From: Escherichia sp. E4742
GTDB taxonomy: Bacteria; Pseudomonadota; Gammaproteobacteria; Enterobacterales; Enterobacteriaceae
Assembly: GCF_005843885.1 (NCBI RefSeq)
Contig: NZ_CP040443.1
Coordinates: 1,240,001-1,304,000, forward strand
Direction of reading: 5' to 3'
Length of the DNA: 64,000 nt
Part shown: positions 1-7,922 of the stretch, one piece after another
Numbering within the stretch: position 1 is the first letter of the stretch
Layout of the letters: every line of letters starts with the position of its first letter
The notes under the pieces: model-generated
What the model was told of the DNA's origin: nothing
Databases searched by the model: none
Seen by the model: the letters and a program-made list of their open reading frames with translations, nothing else
Position numbers and translations under genes: made by a program

Positions 1-1
1 T

Positions 2-73
2 AATATTCTGCTGGATGTCAAAACCCCTGTGCAATTAATGGAAACACTACTTCCATGGCTGGAGAATAAATAA
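2..73 (+). CDS. C-terminal tail of an upstream ORF (possible acyl-carrier-like protein)
   Basis: A reading frame open from base 2 ends at a TAA (71-73) whose last base is the A of the next gene's ATG, so the two genes share a TAATG junction and are probably translationally coupled. The visible 23 residues are leucine- and acid-rich (LLDVKTPVQLMETLLPWLEN region) and would suit the last helix of a small helical carrier protein. A carrier protein next to an alpha-oxoamine synthase makes biochemical sense, because such enzymes condense acyl thioesters with amino acids. The family assignment is a guess from a short tail; only the open frame and the overlap are seen directly. Confidence 0.45.
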   Translation, partial: NILLDVKTPVQLMETLLPWLENK

Positions 74-1245
74 TGGGGCTATACGATAAATATGCGCGTC
101 TTGCGGGTGAGCGACTGCAATTTAGCGATAACGGGTTAACGCCGTTTGGCACCTGTATTGATGAAGTGTATTCCGCCACCGAAGGGCGTATCGGCAATAA
201 AAAAGTGATTCTGGCCGGGACCAATAATTATCTCGGTTTAACCTTCAATCATGATGCCATCGCCGATGGTCAGACAGCGTTAGCGACGCAAGGCACCGGC
301 ACCACCGGTTCACGTATGGCGAATGGCAGTTATGCGCCGCATCTGGCGTTAGAGAAAGAGATTGCCGAGTTTTTCAATCGTCCTACCGCTATCGTTTTTT
401 CAACCGGTTATACCGCTAATTTGGGCGTCATCAGCGCACTCGCCGACCATAACGCCGTGGTGTTGTTGGATGCCGACAGCCACGCCAGTATTTATGACGC
501 CTGTTCTCTCGGCGGCGCGGAAATTATTCGTTTTCGCCATAACGACGCCAACGATCTGGAACGTCGCATGATTCGCCTCGGTGAACGGGCAAAAGAGGCG
601 ATTATCATCGTTGAAGGCATCTACAGTATGCTCGGTGACGTTGCGCCGCTGGCGGAAATTGTTGATATCAAACGTCGTCTCGGCGGATATTTAATTGTCG
701 ATGAAGCTCACTCGTTCGGCGTGTTAGGCGCAACGGGGCGCGGACTGGTTGAAGCCGTTGGCGTTGAAGATGATGTGGATATTATCGTTGGCACCTTCAG
801 TAAAAGCCTGGCTTCTATTGGTGGTTTTGCCGTGGGTTCGGAAGCGATGGAAGTGCTGCGCTACGGCAGCCGTCCGTATATTTTTACCGCCTCCCCTTCT
901 CCGTCCTGCATTGCGACCGTGCGCTCGTCATTAAGAACCATTGCCACTCAACCAGAGCTGCGGCAAAAACTGATGGATAATGCCAACCATCTGTATGACG
1001 GGCTGCAAAAACTGGGTTACGAGTTAAGCTCACATATTAGTCCGGTAGTGCCGGTAATAATCGGTTCGAAAGAGGAAGGTTTACGCATCTGGCGTGAGCT
1101 TATTTCGCTGGGCGTGTATGTGAATCTTATCCTGCCACCTGCCGCCCCGGCGGGCATGACGCTGCTGCGCTGTAGCGTTAATGCTGCCCACAGTCGCGAG
1201 CAAATTGATGCCATCATTCAGGCGTTCGCTACTCTGAAGCAGTAA
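73..1245 (+). CDS. Alpha-oxoamine synthase family PLP enzyme (serine palmitoyltransferase / BioF-like)
   Basis: This 390-aa protein belongs to the fold-type I PLP enzymes that condense an acyl thioester with an amino acid, releasing CO2 (serine palmitoyltransferase, BioF/AONS, KBL, ALA synthase). The cofactor motifs are clear: VDEAHSFG with Asp210 and His213, and GTFSKSLASIGG with the Schiff-base lysine at Lys244. The glycine-rich GTGTTGSR segment lies near residue 77. Length is typical. It starts at the ATG overlapping the stop of the upstream ORF. It is unlikely to be the biotin enzyme, since no bio genes are near; its neighbours are LptF/LptG-like permeases, a flippase-like protein and kinases, which favours a lipid base such as a 3-keto-sphinganine. 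The substrate cannot be read from sequence alone; KBL-like activity is the main alternative. Transcription converges with the yghS-to-lptG-like operon. Confidence 0.85.
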   Translation: MGLYDKYARLAGERLQFSDNGLTPFGTCIDEVYSATEGRIGNKKVILAGTNNYLGLTFNHDAIADGQTALATQGTGTTGSRMANGSYAPHLALEKEIAEFFNRPTAIVFSTGYTANLGVISALADHNAVVLLDADSHASIYDACSLGGAEIIRFRHNDANDLERRMIRLGERAKEAIIIVEGIYSMLGDVAPLAEIVDIKRRLGGYLIVDEAHSFGVLGATGRGLVEAVGVEDDVDIIVGTFSKSLASIGGFAVGSEAMEVLRYGSRPYIFTASPSPSCIATVRSSLRTIATQPELRQKLMDNANHLYDGLQKLGYELSSHISPVVPVIIGSKEEGLRIWRELISLGVYVNLILPPAAPAGMTLLRCSVNAAHSREQIDAIIQAFATLKQ

Positions 1246-1251
1246 CGTGAG

Positions 1252-1281
1252 CCCGCCGTGGTGTTGCGCCACGGTGGGTTT
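1252..1281 (+). terminator. Hairpin between convergent oxoamine synthase and LptG-like genes
   Basis: A nearly perfect 10-bp GC-rich stem (one G:T-type mismatch) with a 7-base loop is followed by TTT. It lies between the stop of the plus-strand gene and the stop of the minus-strand gene, so it probably ends transcription of the former. Confidence 0.55.
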
Positions 1282-2359
1282 AATGTTGACTGTCATACCA
1301 ATACACCAGGCTCAACGCCACCAGCACAAACGCTACCGGTAAACCGAGCGCGGTAACGGGTGCGCTCAACGCAAATAGCAATCCCAAATTGACCATGATT
1401 TGATAGCTGATCCAGGTGAGTAAGCCAACGATGACGCCTACAGCGAGACGGCTACCCATCCCTGGCGAGCGCGGGGCGCTAAAGGTAAACGGTACAGCCA
1501 GCAAAATCATCGCCAGGGTTAAGATCGGTTGCCCCAGTTTTTCCCACAGTGCAAGGCGGTATTCGCTGCTGGGTTGCCCGGTTTCCTGCAAATAATGGAT
1601 GTAATGATTAAGCTGACGGACAGAAAAAGTATTCCCCGGCATCGATAACTCTTCAAGATTCATACTGGTGAAGGCCGATTGCCAGGCAAGGTTATCTGAT
1701 GTTTCCAGCGTTTCTTTGCCATTCAGCCATTTTTTATGATTCACACCATGCAGGATCCACGTTTTGTCGTCTTCAATGGTGGCACTGCGTGCATAAATGT
1801 AGGATTCGAGCGAGAGATCGTCGCGGTAATGAAATATCTCCACGCCCACCGGCTGGCCCTGTTCGTTTAGCGATTTCACCGTTACAAATTCATTACCGCG
1901 CCTGGCCCACAGCATATTGCCGGTAATGTCATCGTCCTCACCCAACGCGGTGGCGGTCGATTTGATTTGCAGCGCCTGTTGCTGCAATGGCGACGCCACC
2001 CACTCATCAATCGCGCCTAACGAAACAGTCCACAGTATCCCTGCAACCAGCGCCACCAGTGCAATACGGAAGATAGAAAATCCCGTACTGCGAATGGCGG
2101 TAAGCTCACTGTTTTTCGATAACTGCCCAAGACCAACAATCCCACCCAATAACGCGATAAACGGCGAAAGTTCGACCAGTGTGCGCGGTAAGGTCATTAG
2201 CACCACCAGCACCGCCTGAGTCCAGCGATAACCGCCCGGACTGACATCATCCAGTTCGTTAATCAGGTTGAAGGTGGTAAAAAGCGGCAGCAATAGCCCT
2301 GCGGCGGCGGCAAAACCGAGAAAGAGGTGACGGATTAAATAGCGACTGAAAACATTCAT
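1280..2359 (-). CDS. LptG-like permease (LptF/LptG family paralog)
   Basis: A 359-aa membrane protein with the LptF/LptG layout: two N-terminal membrane segments (about residues 13-35 and 60-85), a further one near 100-120, a soluble periplasmic jellyroll-like middle (about 130-265), then three C-terminal segments. The family pulls a lipid (LPS in the main pathway) from the inner membrane towards a periplasmic bridge, powered by the ATPase LptB. I chose the ATG at 2359 because it overlaps the upstream TGA by ATGA, giving the length of housekeeping LptG (about 360 aa); an upstream start at 2440 would run 27 codons into the LptF-like gene. This is not the housekeeping lptFG locus, whose pepA and valS neighbours are absent. 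It is last in the minus-strand operon. A dedicated cargo other than LPS is inferred. Confidence 0.82.
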   Translation of the reverse strand: MNVFSRYLIRHLFLGFAAAAGLLLPLFTTFNLINELDDVSPGGYRWTQAVLVVLMTLPRTLVELSPFIALLGGIVGLGQLSKNSELTAIRSTGFSIFRIALVALVAGILWTVSLGAIDEWVASPLQQQALQIKSTATALGEDDDITGNMLWARRGNEFVTVKSLNEQGQPVGVEIFHYRDDLSLESYIYARSATIEDDKTWILHGVNHKKWLNGKETLETSDNLAWQSAFTSMNLEELSMPGNTFSVRQLNHYIHYLQETGQPSSEYRLALWEKLGQPILTLAMILLAVPFTFSAPRSPGMGSRLAVGVIVGLLTWISYQIMVNLGLLFALSAPVTALGLPVAFVLVALSLVYWYDSQH

Positions 2360-3426
2360 CGGGAAAATTTCTGCAGCAAAGAGAAGTCGCGTGCGACCAG
2401 CATCAACAGCCCCATTAGCATGAGTCCGGGCACTAACCACAAACCAGGAATGAGGGGAATCGCGCCGTTAGCCACCAGCGTACGGCAGACGTCGCCGCCA
2501 TAAAAAATGGCAACAAACAGCAACGTCAGTGGCAGTAACGTTGAAAATCGCCCTTGCCGCGGTTTTACCCGACTTAAAGAGATGGCCAGCAGAGCCATTA
2601 ACAACGCTGTCAGGCCACGGCTTTGTCGCCATTGCAGTTCGGCATGATCGGCAGGAAATACAGAGCGCGCCAGTTCCGCGACCGATTTTGCTTTACGTTT
2701 GACGTTGGCGCTTTGATCCAGTGGATTAAGATGTAATTGCAGATTACGGTAGATCTGTTCGTTGTCGTCACTGCCCTGATGATCGAGTATATAAGCCGTG
2801 CCGGTATGCAACATAACGGTTGGCTTCTCAGGAGAGGGGTCAACAACATCAAGCGAACGGGCGCGGAAAATGCGGGTTCGATTGGCGGTAGAGGTGTAAA
2901 TCAGCGCGTCAGTCAGGCGATTATTGTCTTGATCAACCGTCTGCGAAAGGATCATTCGTCCGTTATCGTTAGTATTAAATTTCTTTGCCCGCAACTGGCG
3001 AACATCCAGCTCCGACTGCGACTGTTGTTCCAGTTGATAAATCTGCGCATAAGCCCAGGGCCGACCATACATCGACAACAGCGTGACAAAAATGCTTAAT
3101 GGAATTGCCAGATACAGAACGGCTTTATACAAACGTGTGGGACTGGCGCCCGCCGCAGAGATAGCGGTAATTTCCGAGTCGGTATACATCTGCCCAAGTG
3201 TCACACCAACCGACACATACAGGCCCACTGGAAGTAACATTTCAAGCGCTATCAGCACTTTGTAGAAAACAACATTAAGTACTACATCAAGCGCTAAAGT
3301 CCCATTGGCTGCTTCGGTCAGATAACGCTGTGCAGAGTAACTGGCGAAGATAAAGATCAAAAAACCAACGATAATCAGCACCAGACGGCGTGTACCACGC
3401 ATGATGTAGTATTCAACCAGCTTCAT
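2356..3426 (-). CDS. LptF-like permease (LptF/LptG family paralog)
   Basis: A 356-aa partner of the next gene with the same architecture: N-terminal membrane segments (about 15-35 and 55-85), one near 100-120 preceded by the coupling region DSEITAISAAGAS (about residues 83-95) that in this family touches the ATPase, a periplasmic domain (about 130-265) and three C-terminal segments. Housekeeping LptF and LptG form a heterodimer, and this ATGA-overlapping pair should do the same. No LptB, LptC or LptA homolog is in the window, so the pair may borrow the housekeeping LptB. The start codon at 3426 begins MKLVEYY and lies 30 bases after the YtfJ-like gene's stop. Housekeeping LptF is about 366 aa. 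Cargo is unknown; the neighbouring oxoamine synthase suggests a sphingoid-type or related lipid. Confidence 0.82.
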   Translation of the reverse strand: MKLVEYYIMRGTRRLVLIIVGFLIFIFASYSAQRYLTEAANGTLALDVVLNVVFYKVLIALEMLLPVGLYVSVGVTLGQMYTDSEITAISAAGASPTRLYKAVLYLAIPLSIFVTLLSMYGRPWAYAQIYQLEQQSQSELDVRQLRAKKFNTNDNGRMILSQTVDQDNNRLTDALIYTSTANRTRIFRARSLDVVDPSPEKPTVMLHTGTAYILDHQGSDDNEQIYRNLQLHLNPLDQSANVKRKAKSVAELARSVFPADHAELQWRQSRGLTALLMALLAISLSRVKPRQGRFSTLLPLTLLFVAIFYGGDVCRTLVANGAIPLIPGLWLVPGLMLMGLLMLVARDFSLLQKFSR

Positions 3427-3456
3427 CTCACTAACACCCTCAATCCTTTGAGTTTT

Positions 3457-4017
3457 TTATTCATTGATCAGCTTCTGCGCCAACGCAATGACCTGATCAA
3501 CTTCTTCTGGCGTCAGACAGCCGTCCTTCGCCCACTGAATTTGCCCGTATTTATTCAGCACCAGAATGGTTGAACTCTGTTCCGGCAGTTGCCAGGCAAC
3601 GCGCCCCAGACCGCTGCCGTCGATTACGAATTGCGCCCACGGATAACGACGTTTATTTTTTTCAATTTTACCTGTCACAAAATAGCCGGTGCCAAAGATG
3701 GCATCATCGGTGTTCACAATGGTGGTGGGCTGAAAACGATCCTGAGGAAAGTTTGCTGTTTCTACTGCTTTGATTAACAGAGAGTTCTTCTTCTTCGCTG
3801 ACTTTCGCCCGGCGATATACTGAATAATGCGGACTTTTCCTTTCAGTTGCGTGCTGTTCCACTTTTGATAGTAAATTTCGTCATTTTTGAGCAGTAATTC
3901 GCCACCGTCCTGAATATAAACAGGTGTGACCGTTTTTCCGATGACGAAATTGTGCGCAGTAGCGCAGAACGAGAAGAGTGAAAATATCAGCGCAGTAATC
4001 AGACGAGAGGGCATCAT
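3457..4017 (-). CDS. Secreted YtfJ-family (thioredoxin-fold-like) protein
   Basis: A 186-aa protein with a cleavable signal peptide (hydrophobic residues 6-20, likely cut after CATA near residue 21), so it should be periplasmic. The body closely resembles E. coli YtfJ as I remember it: shared blocks include the GKVRIIQYIAGR region, TTIVNTDDAIFGTG, YPWAQFVID, and a C-terminal WAKDGCLTPEEV. YtfJ proteins are thought to have a thioredoxin-like fold but the function is not established. No CxxC redox motif is present, so a classical thioredoxin role is doubtful. It lies 8 bases after the 274-aa gene and 30 before the LptF-like gene, inside the operon. A periplasmic helper or chaperone for the exported lipid is a possibility only. 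Confidence 0.75.
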   Translation of the reverse strand: MMPSRLITALIFSLFSFCATAHNFVIGKTVTPVYIQDGGELLLKNDEIYYQKWNSTQLKGKVRIIQYIAGRKSAKKKNSLLIKAVETANFPQDRFQPTTIVNTDDAIFGTGYFVTGKIEKNKRRYPWAQFVIDGSGLGRVAWQLPEQSSTILVLNKYGQIQWAKDGCLTPEEVDQVIALAQKLINE

Positions 4018-4025
4018 TACTCCGG

Positions 4026-4850
4026 TTATAGCGGAAAACGCGAAATCAGCAGTTCTAAGCGCTGACGAATATCGCTGTCGAGTGCCACTGGCGCATCATA
4101 CGATTGGCGATTTTCCAAATCATCCGCCACCATGTCGTCGTGCTTATCCCCCATCAGGCCATTAATGGCCGCCAGGAAGCGGGAAATCTGCAACGCCTCT
4201 GTATTTTCGGGATCAATCGATCTTAGCGTGTCGTAATACGAAACCTGCTGACTGATGATTTTTCGCACATCGTGAAATTCCCTGCCGGTTAGCTGCGGCC
4301 TGGCAATAATTTCTTTCAGGATGTGCATTTGCTTCTGGCGATAGGCGATAAAACCATTAACGCTTTCTAGCTGGCTATGGCGTAATGAATAGTTCACCAG
4401 CCACCAGACAGGAGAACTTAAATAAATACGTAACAGGTTGCCGTAATACGACACAATATTTTTCTTACCGTTACGAAAACCATCCTGAAAACGCCCCAGA
4501 AAAACGGTCGTTTTGCCAAATAAAAAACCAGCCTGATGCTTCTTTAAATACAGCCGTTGCGCAAAACGCAGATGCTTGTAGCGCGCTCGCATGTATTTAT
4601 ACTGTTTGCGTTCTTCGTCGGTAAGAGAGTTACCTTTAGCCTGCTTCAGGGTCAGGTGGAGTAACGCCTTGCGATTGACTCCGTCCAACCAGAATCTCAG
4701 GCATAATGCATAATTATCATGAATAATTTCCGATGAACAACGCAGTGCGATCGTTGGTGGTAAGCTAACTTGAGCGTCAACAACATCATCTTCTTCGACC
4801 GCGATAAATAAACGCTCACTGACCTCAAGTGGAAAATATTTTTTCATCAT
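4026..4850 (-). CDS. Uncharacterised 274-aa cytoplasmic protein of the yghQRS operon
   Basis: I do not recognise this family. The protein starts MMKKYFPLEVSERLF, overlaps the end of yghQ by ATGA and is 8 bases upstream of the YtfJ-like gene, so it is a true operon member. There is no signal peptide or convincing membrane span. Much of it is predicted-helical and very basic between residues 60 and 130 (many Lys/Arg/Tyr, for example KQYKYMRARYKHLRF), while the C-terminal 50 residues are acidic. The basic helical patch and an HDVRK motif near residue 193 are faintly reminiscent of CHAD-type phosphate-binding helical bundles, but this is weak. A role in binding a phosphorylated intermediate made by the YghR/YghS kinases would fit; it is untested. 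Confidence 0.7.
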   Translation of the reverse strand: MMKKYFPLEVSERLFIAVEEDDVVDAQVSLPPTIALRCSSEIIHDNYALCLRFWLDGVNRKALLHLTLKQAKGNSLTDEERKQYKYMRARYKHLRFAQRLYLKKHQAGFLFGKTTVFLGRFQDGFRNGKKNIVSYYGNLLRIYLSSPVWWLVNYSLRHSQLESVNGFIAYRQKQMHILKEIIARPQLTGREFHDVRKIISQQVSYYDTLRSIDPENTEALQISRFLAAINGLMGDKHDDMVADDLENRQSYDAPVALDSDIRQRLELLISRFPL

Positions 4851-6199
4851 TGGGATTTTTCTCCCACTGCGTTATAGGCCAATAAACGGCGTTGAAAGAA
4901 CGCCTTTAATGTCGGAATTAACGAGAGCACCACATCAAGACATTGCCCACCGAAGTAAGCAAATGCTGCCCCCAGCACGCCAAACAGATGGCAGAACATG
5001 AACAGCAACACGATATAGCCGATAGAGGCGATGGTTTGCGCCACGAGAAAAGCACGCTGTTTCCCTGCCATTAGCAATAATGACTCCTGTGGGAAGCCCA
5101 GCATCGAAATAACAATGGCTCCGAGCATCACCTGGATCAGGTCATACGCTTCGAGATACTTAACACCAAACACCAGTGAAATAAGTGGCTTGCCAACGAT
5201 TAACACGGCCAGCGCCACCAGAATGCCAATCCCACCTGCCAGCAATCCAGACTTCACGCCCAGGAGCCACGGTCTGGTAGTTCGTGGATCTAAGCGCATG
5301 ACTTCAGGGTAAAAACTCTTACCCAACAAACTGGCGGGCGTCCCGGCGGCATCGAAGAATGTCATGGCGATTTTAAATAACCCGGCGGCAGCTGGCCCTA
5401 ATACGATCCCCACCAGTACCGTGCTACATGAATTACGCGCCGACCAAATGGAATGGGCAATGTTGGTTGACCAGACAAAACTCCATGCGCCTTTGATGTG
5501 TCGGGCAGACTCAAACAGATTCAATTTGAACGCGTTATGGATATTTCTGCGGCGTAATTCGCGCGCGGCAAACCACCAGTACATCGTGCCGCCAACCAGA
5601 TTCGATGCGTACCAGGCGATAACAAATCCGGCAAAGCCAAAGTTAAAATACCAGGCTATTACGCTGCCCGCCGCACGCAGAAAAGGTTTCGTCGCCTGCT
5701 GTACAGCAATTAAGTCGAAGCGATCAACCGCACGCAAAATGCCAGTCGGCGTGGAGGAAGCCATTGAAGGAATAAGTGTGCAATAGAGCGCCGCCAGCCA
5801 AAAGCTTTGGTCATCCAGACCTAATGAATGGGAAAGGAATGGCAGTAAGGTAATGCCGCCGACAATCGCCACCGCACCACTGACGATATCCAGCGAGAAG
5901 GAAAATGAGACGACATTGCGGAATTGCTGGGGATTATTGTTGGTTATTGCTGGCGTTCCGTACTGCACCACCAACTGCCATGTCTGAAACTTAATAAAAT
6001 CACTAATCGACTTGGCATAAGACTGTATGACGACAAGTACGCCAAACATCGCTGGAGTCATTCCTTTACCGGCGCACGAAAGCGCCAGTAAGCCCAGTAA
6101 GGCGCTCACGACATTACTGGAACCTAACCAGGCGCTGTTACGAATAATGGTGCGAAAGGCTCCATCTGCAAACCAATGTTTGATGTTAAAACCTGCCAA
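4847..6199 (-). CDS. yghQ: YghQ, polytopic flippase-like inner membrane protein (full length)
   Basis: A 450-aa very hydrophobic protein with around a dozen membrane segments in the pattern of Wzx/MATE/MurJ-type lipid flippases: early segments near residues 25-50, 100-125 and 140-155, and further pairs to the C-terminus near 430. The family moves lipid-linked or amphipathic molecules across the inner membrane. The start is 46 bases after yghR. As I recall, the K-12 YghQ entry is about 355 aa and lies next to an IS5 copy, so the longer product here is probably the ancestral intact form. With the oxoamine synthase and Lpt-like permeases in the same locus, it could flip the lipid before the permeases extract it. 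Substrate unknown. Confidence 0.8.
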   Translation of the reverse strand: MAGFNIKHWFADGAFRTIIRNSAWLGSSNVVSALLGLLALSCAGKGMTPAMFGVLVVIQSYAKSISDFIKFQTWQLVVQYGTPAITNNNPQQFRNVVSFSFSLDIVSGAVAIVGGITLLPFLSHSLGLDDQSFWLAALYCTLIPSMASSTPTGILRAVDRFDLIAVQQATKPFLRAAGSVIAWYFNFGFAGFVIAWYASNLVGGTMYWWFAARELRRRNIHNAFKLNLFESARHIKGAWSFVWSTNIAHSIWSARNSCSTVLVGIVLGPAAAGLFKIAMTFFDAAGTPASLLGKSFYPEVMRLDPRTTRPWLLGVKSGLLAGGIGILVALAVLIVGKPLISLVFGVKYLEAYDLIQVMLGAIVISMLGFPQESLLLMAGKQRAFLVAQTIASIGYIVLLFMFCHLFGVLGAAFAYFGGQCLDVVLSLIPTLKAFFQRRLLAYNAVGEKSQ

Positions 6200-6245
6200 T
6201 TCAGCCTGACCTTATCGTTGAAAAATGAAAAATATCCTGCCTGCC

Positions 6246-7004
6246 TTAAGTCAAACTTCGGCGGTCAGAAACGATGGCAACCAGAGAAACCGCTTTCAGT
6301 GCCTGTTCCAGCACTTCGCTGTAGGGCGCTCTGGAATCAATCTCTAAAATTTTTGTGCCGTTATAGCCAATCTTCGACATGACTCCGATTTTGTCCTGCA
6401 ATTCGGCATAGTCATGGTCAGGCTTGCGGGAGATGGCAGTATCAATATCAATCCCCAAACGAATGATTAATTCAGGACGGTACTGCGCCATTTGTTTGTA
6501 TAACTGTCGCTCGCGCTGCGCCAGAAGTTGGTTGATTTTCCCGGTCGCGCGCTCGACGCCAATCCCCGGCCCGTCATAATAAAAACCGGAAATTTCCGCC
6601 TGCGGAAAGCGATCGCTGACCACCAGAACGCCGCTTTGCGCCAGTCGCTGGACCTTACGCAGATTCGCCATTCTTCGCAGCGAGAAGCAGTACATAATCA
6701 CCGCCGCCCAGAGCGCCGGAGAGCGAGTTTTCATGCTTTGGGTTTTCGAGGATTTTGCCGCCAGTCGCCGCTCCAGCCAGACACCAACCAACGGTAATCG
6801 TTTGATTTTGTCGCCGTCTTCGCCCGAGAGCAGCCCCAGATAGCGCCGCTCGGTTTGCCAGTGCTGTTGCAATGATTTCACCAGATCGGTGGTCAGCGTA
6901 GATTTACCGGTGCCATCGCACCCGACCACCGCAATTAGCCCCGGAATGTAGCTGGGCTGCGGCGCGGTAGTGCTGTTAACAGCTTGCGTTTGTAGTGCAT
7001 CCAT
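6246..7004 (-). CDS. yghR: YghR, P-loop (thymidylate-kinase-like) NTP-binding protein
   Basis: A 252-aa soluble protein with a Walker A motif GCDGTGKS (residues 28-35, Lys34), a kinase-like VSDRFPQ block near residue 131 and an SRKPDH motif near 198, which would be in the lid/substrate region of dNMP-kinase-like folds. It is clearly paralogous to YghS and YghT, which share G-x-DG-x-GKST, DR-[YF]-PQ and [AS]RKPDH in the same order. The reaction is not known; small-molecule phosphorylation is inferred from the fold. The gene is 31 bases after yghS and 46 before yghQ, within one transcript. Length agrees with the E. coli YghR I remember (252 aa). Confidence 0.85.
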   Translation of the reverse strand: MDALQTQAVNSTTAPQPSYIPGLIAVVGCDGTGKSTLTTDLVKSLQQHWQTERRYLGLLSGEDGDKIKRLPLVGVWLERRLAAKSSKTQSMKTRSPALWAAVIMYCFSLRRMANLRKVQRLAQSGVLVVSDRFPQAEISGFYYDGPGIGVERATGKINQLLAQRERQLYKQMAQYRPELIIRLGIDIDTAISRKPDHDYAELQDKIGVMSKIGYNGTKILEIDSRAPYSEVLEQALKAVSLVAIVSDRRSLT

Positions 7005-7035
7005 TCTTTAAATCATCCCCTATCCATTTTGGTGA

Positions 7036-7749
7036 TCAGGAAAGTGCGGCGTGAATTGCACGTAGTGACGCTTGCAGGATTTCATCGGCTGGTTGCCGAC
7101 CATCCAGTTCAAGGATCCTGGCGCCGTTGAACGTCAGCTGCGGCGTAACGGCGATTTTTTCCTGTAACGCCGCCAGTTGATGGTCAGGTTTACGCGAAAA
7201 CGCGGTTTGTTCATCAATGCCAAGACGAATCAACAATACGGGCAAATAAGACGCCATCCATTGGTACAGCTTCAACTCGCGTTGCCTTAACATTTTTACC
7301 CAGCCATTACCGCCTTTAGTTTTAGCCAGTTGCGGGCCATCAAAACGAAAGCCAGGGACTTCAACCTGCGGGTAACGGTCGGTAATCAACAAAAAGCCAT
7401 GCTGGCTTTTTCTCAACATTTTGCGAAACTTGTATGCCCGCCAGCAGGAAAGCAAATAGATAACCAGCGCGGTAATATTGCCGGGCGGTGTTGAGGGCTT
7501 TTCATGTACGTTGGCCGCTTTCCCCCTCAAATAACGCCCAAAAGGTGCGCCAATAATTGGGAGCTGTGCAATCCACTCGCCAATTCGCCCGGATGATTGC
7601 CCGAGATAAATTTGCTCTGTGGGCATTTGTGCTGCCAGTTCATTCACCAGGCTTACCGTGAGGGTCGATTTACCTGAACCATCACACCCCACAATGGCAA
7701 TAACACGTACTGGCGTGGAATTAATTATTGACATATTACGTTGATTCAC
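7036..7749 (-). CDS. yghS: YghS, P-loop (thymidylate-kinase-like) NTP-binding protein
   Basis: A 237-aa protein with Walker A GCDGSGKS (residues 21-28), ITDRYPQ near residue 122 and SRKPDH near 186. The annotated frame begins with GTG at 7749; an in-frame ATG at 7734 (residue 6) is a credible alternative, since neither has a strong ribosome-binding site. It is first in the minus-strand operon and divergent from yghT, so regulation probably comes from the 173-base spacer 7750-7922. The three Ygh kinases presumably phosphorylate related substrates or act in sequence; no experimental function is known to me. Confidence 0.85.
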   Translation of the reverse strand: MNQRNMSIINSTPVRVIAIVGCDGSGKSTLTVSLVNELAAQMPTEQIYLGQSSGRIGEWIAQLPIIGAPFGRYLRGKAANVHEKPSTPPGNITALVIYLLSCWRAYKFRKMLRKSQHGFLLITDRYPQVEVPGFRFDGPQLAKTKGGNGWVKMLRQRELKLYQWMASYLPVLLIRLGIDEQTAFSRKPDHQLAALQEKIAVTPQLTFNGARILELDGRQPADEILQASLRAIHAALS

Positions 7750-7922
7750 GAAAAACCCGGCAGCAAATAATGTATTGAATATTACGTGGTCCGTGCTCAG
7801 AATATCCGTTCAACCTTATTGTGACAATGGTTAATTGTGGCATTGACCTGAATTACGCTTTCATTAAAACATATTAATCAAATAAATATTTTGGATGGGT
7901 ATTTAAATTTAAGGATATATTC
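7750..7922. promoter_or_regulatory. Divergent promoter region yghS / yghT
   Basis: This 173-base AT-rich spacer separates the heads of yghS (minus) and yghT (plus), so promoters for both the kinase-flippase-permease operon and yghT should lie here. A stretch of A/T around 7865-7905 precedes yghT, with AAGGATATATTC just before its ATG as ribosome-binding site. No operator that I can name is visible. Confidence 0.5.

Noticed and set aside
1280..3426. The housekeeping lptF-lptG genes
   Set aside because: The neighbours (pepA, valS) and order are wrong, the genes sit among yghQRS, and the order is F-like before G-like on the minus strand within a different operon; hence paralogs.
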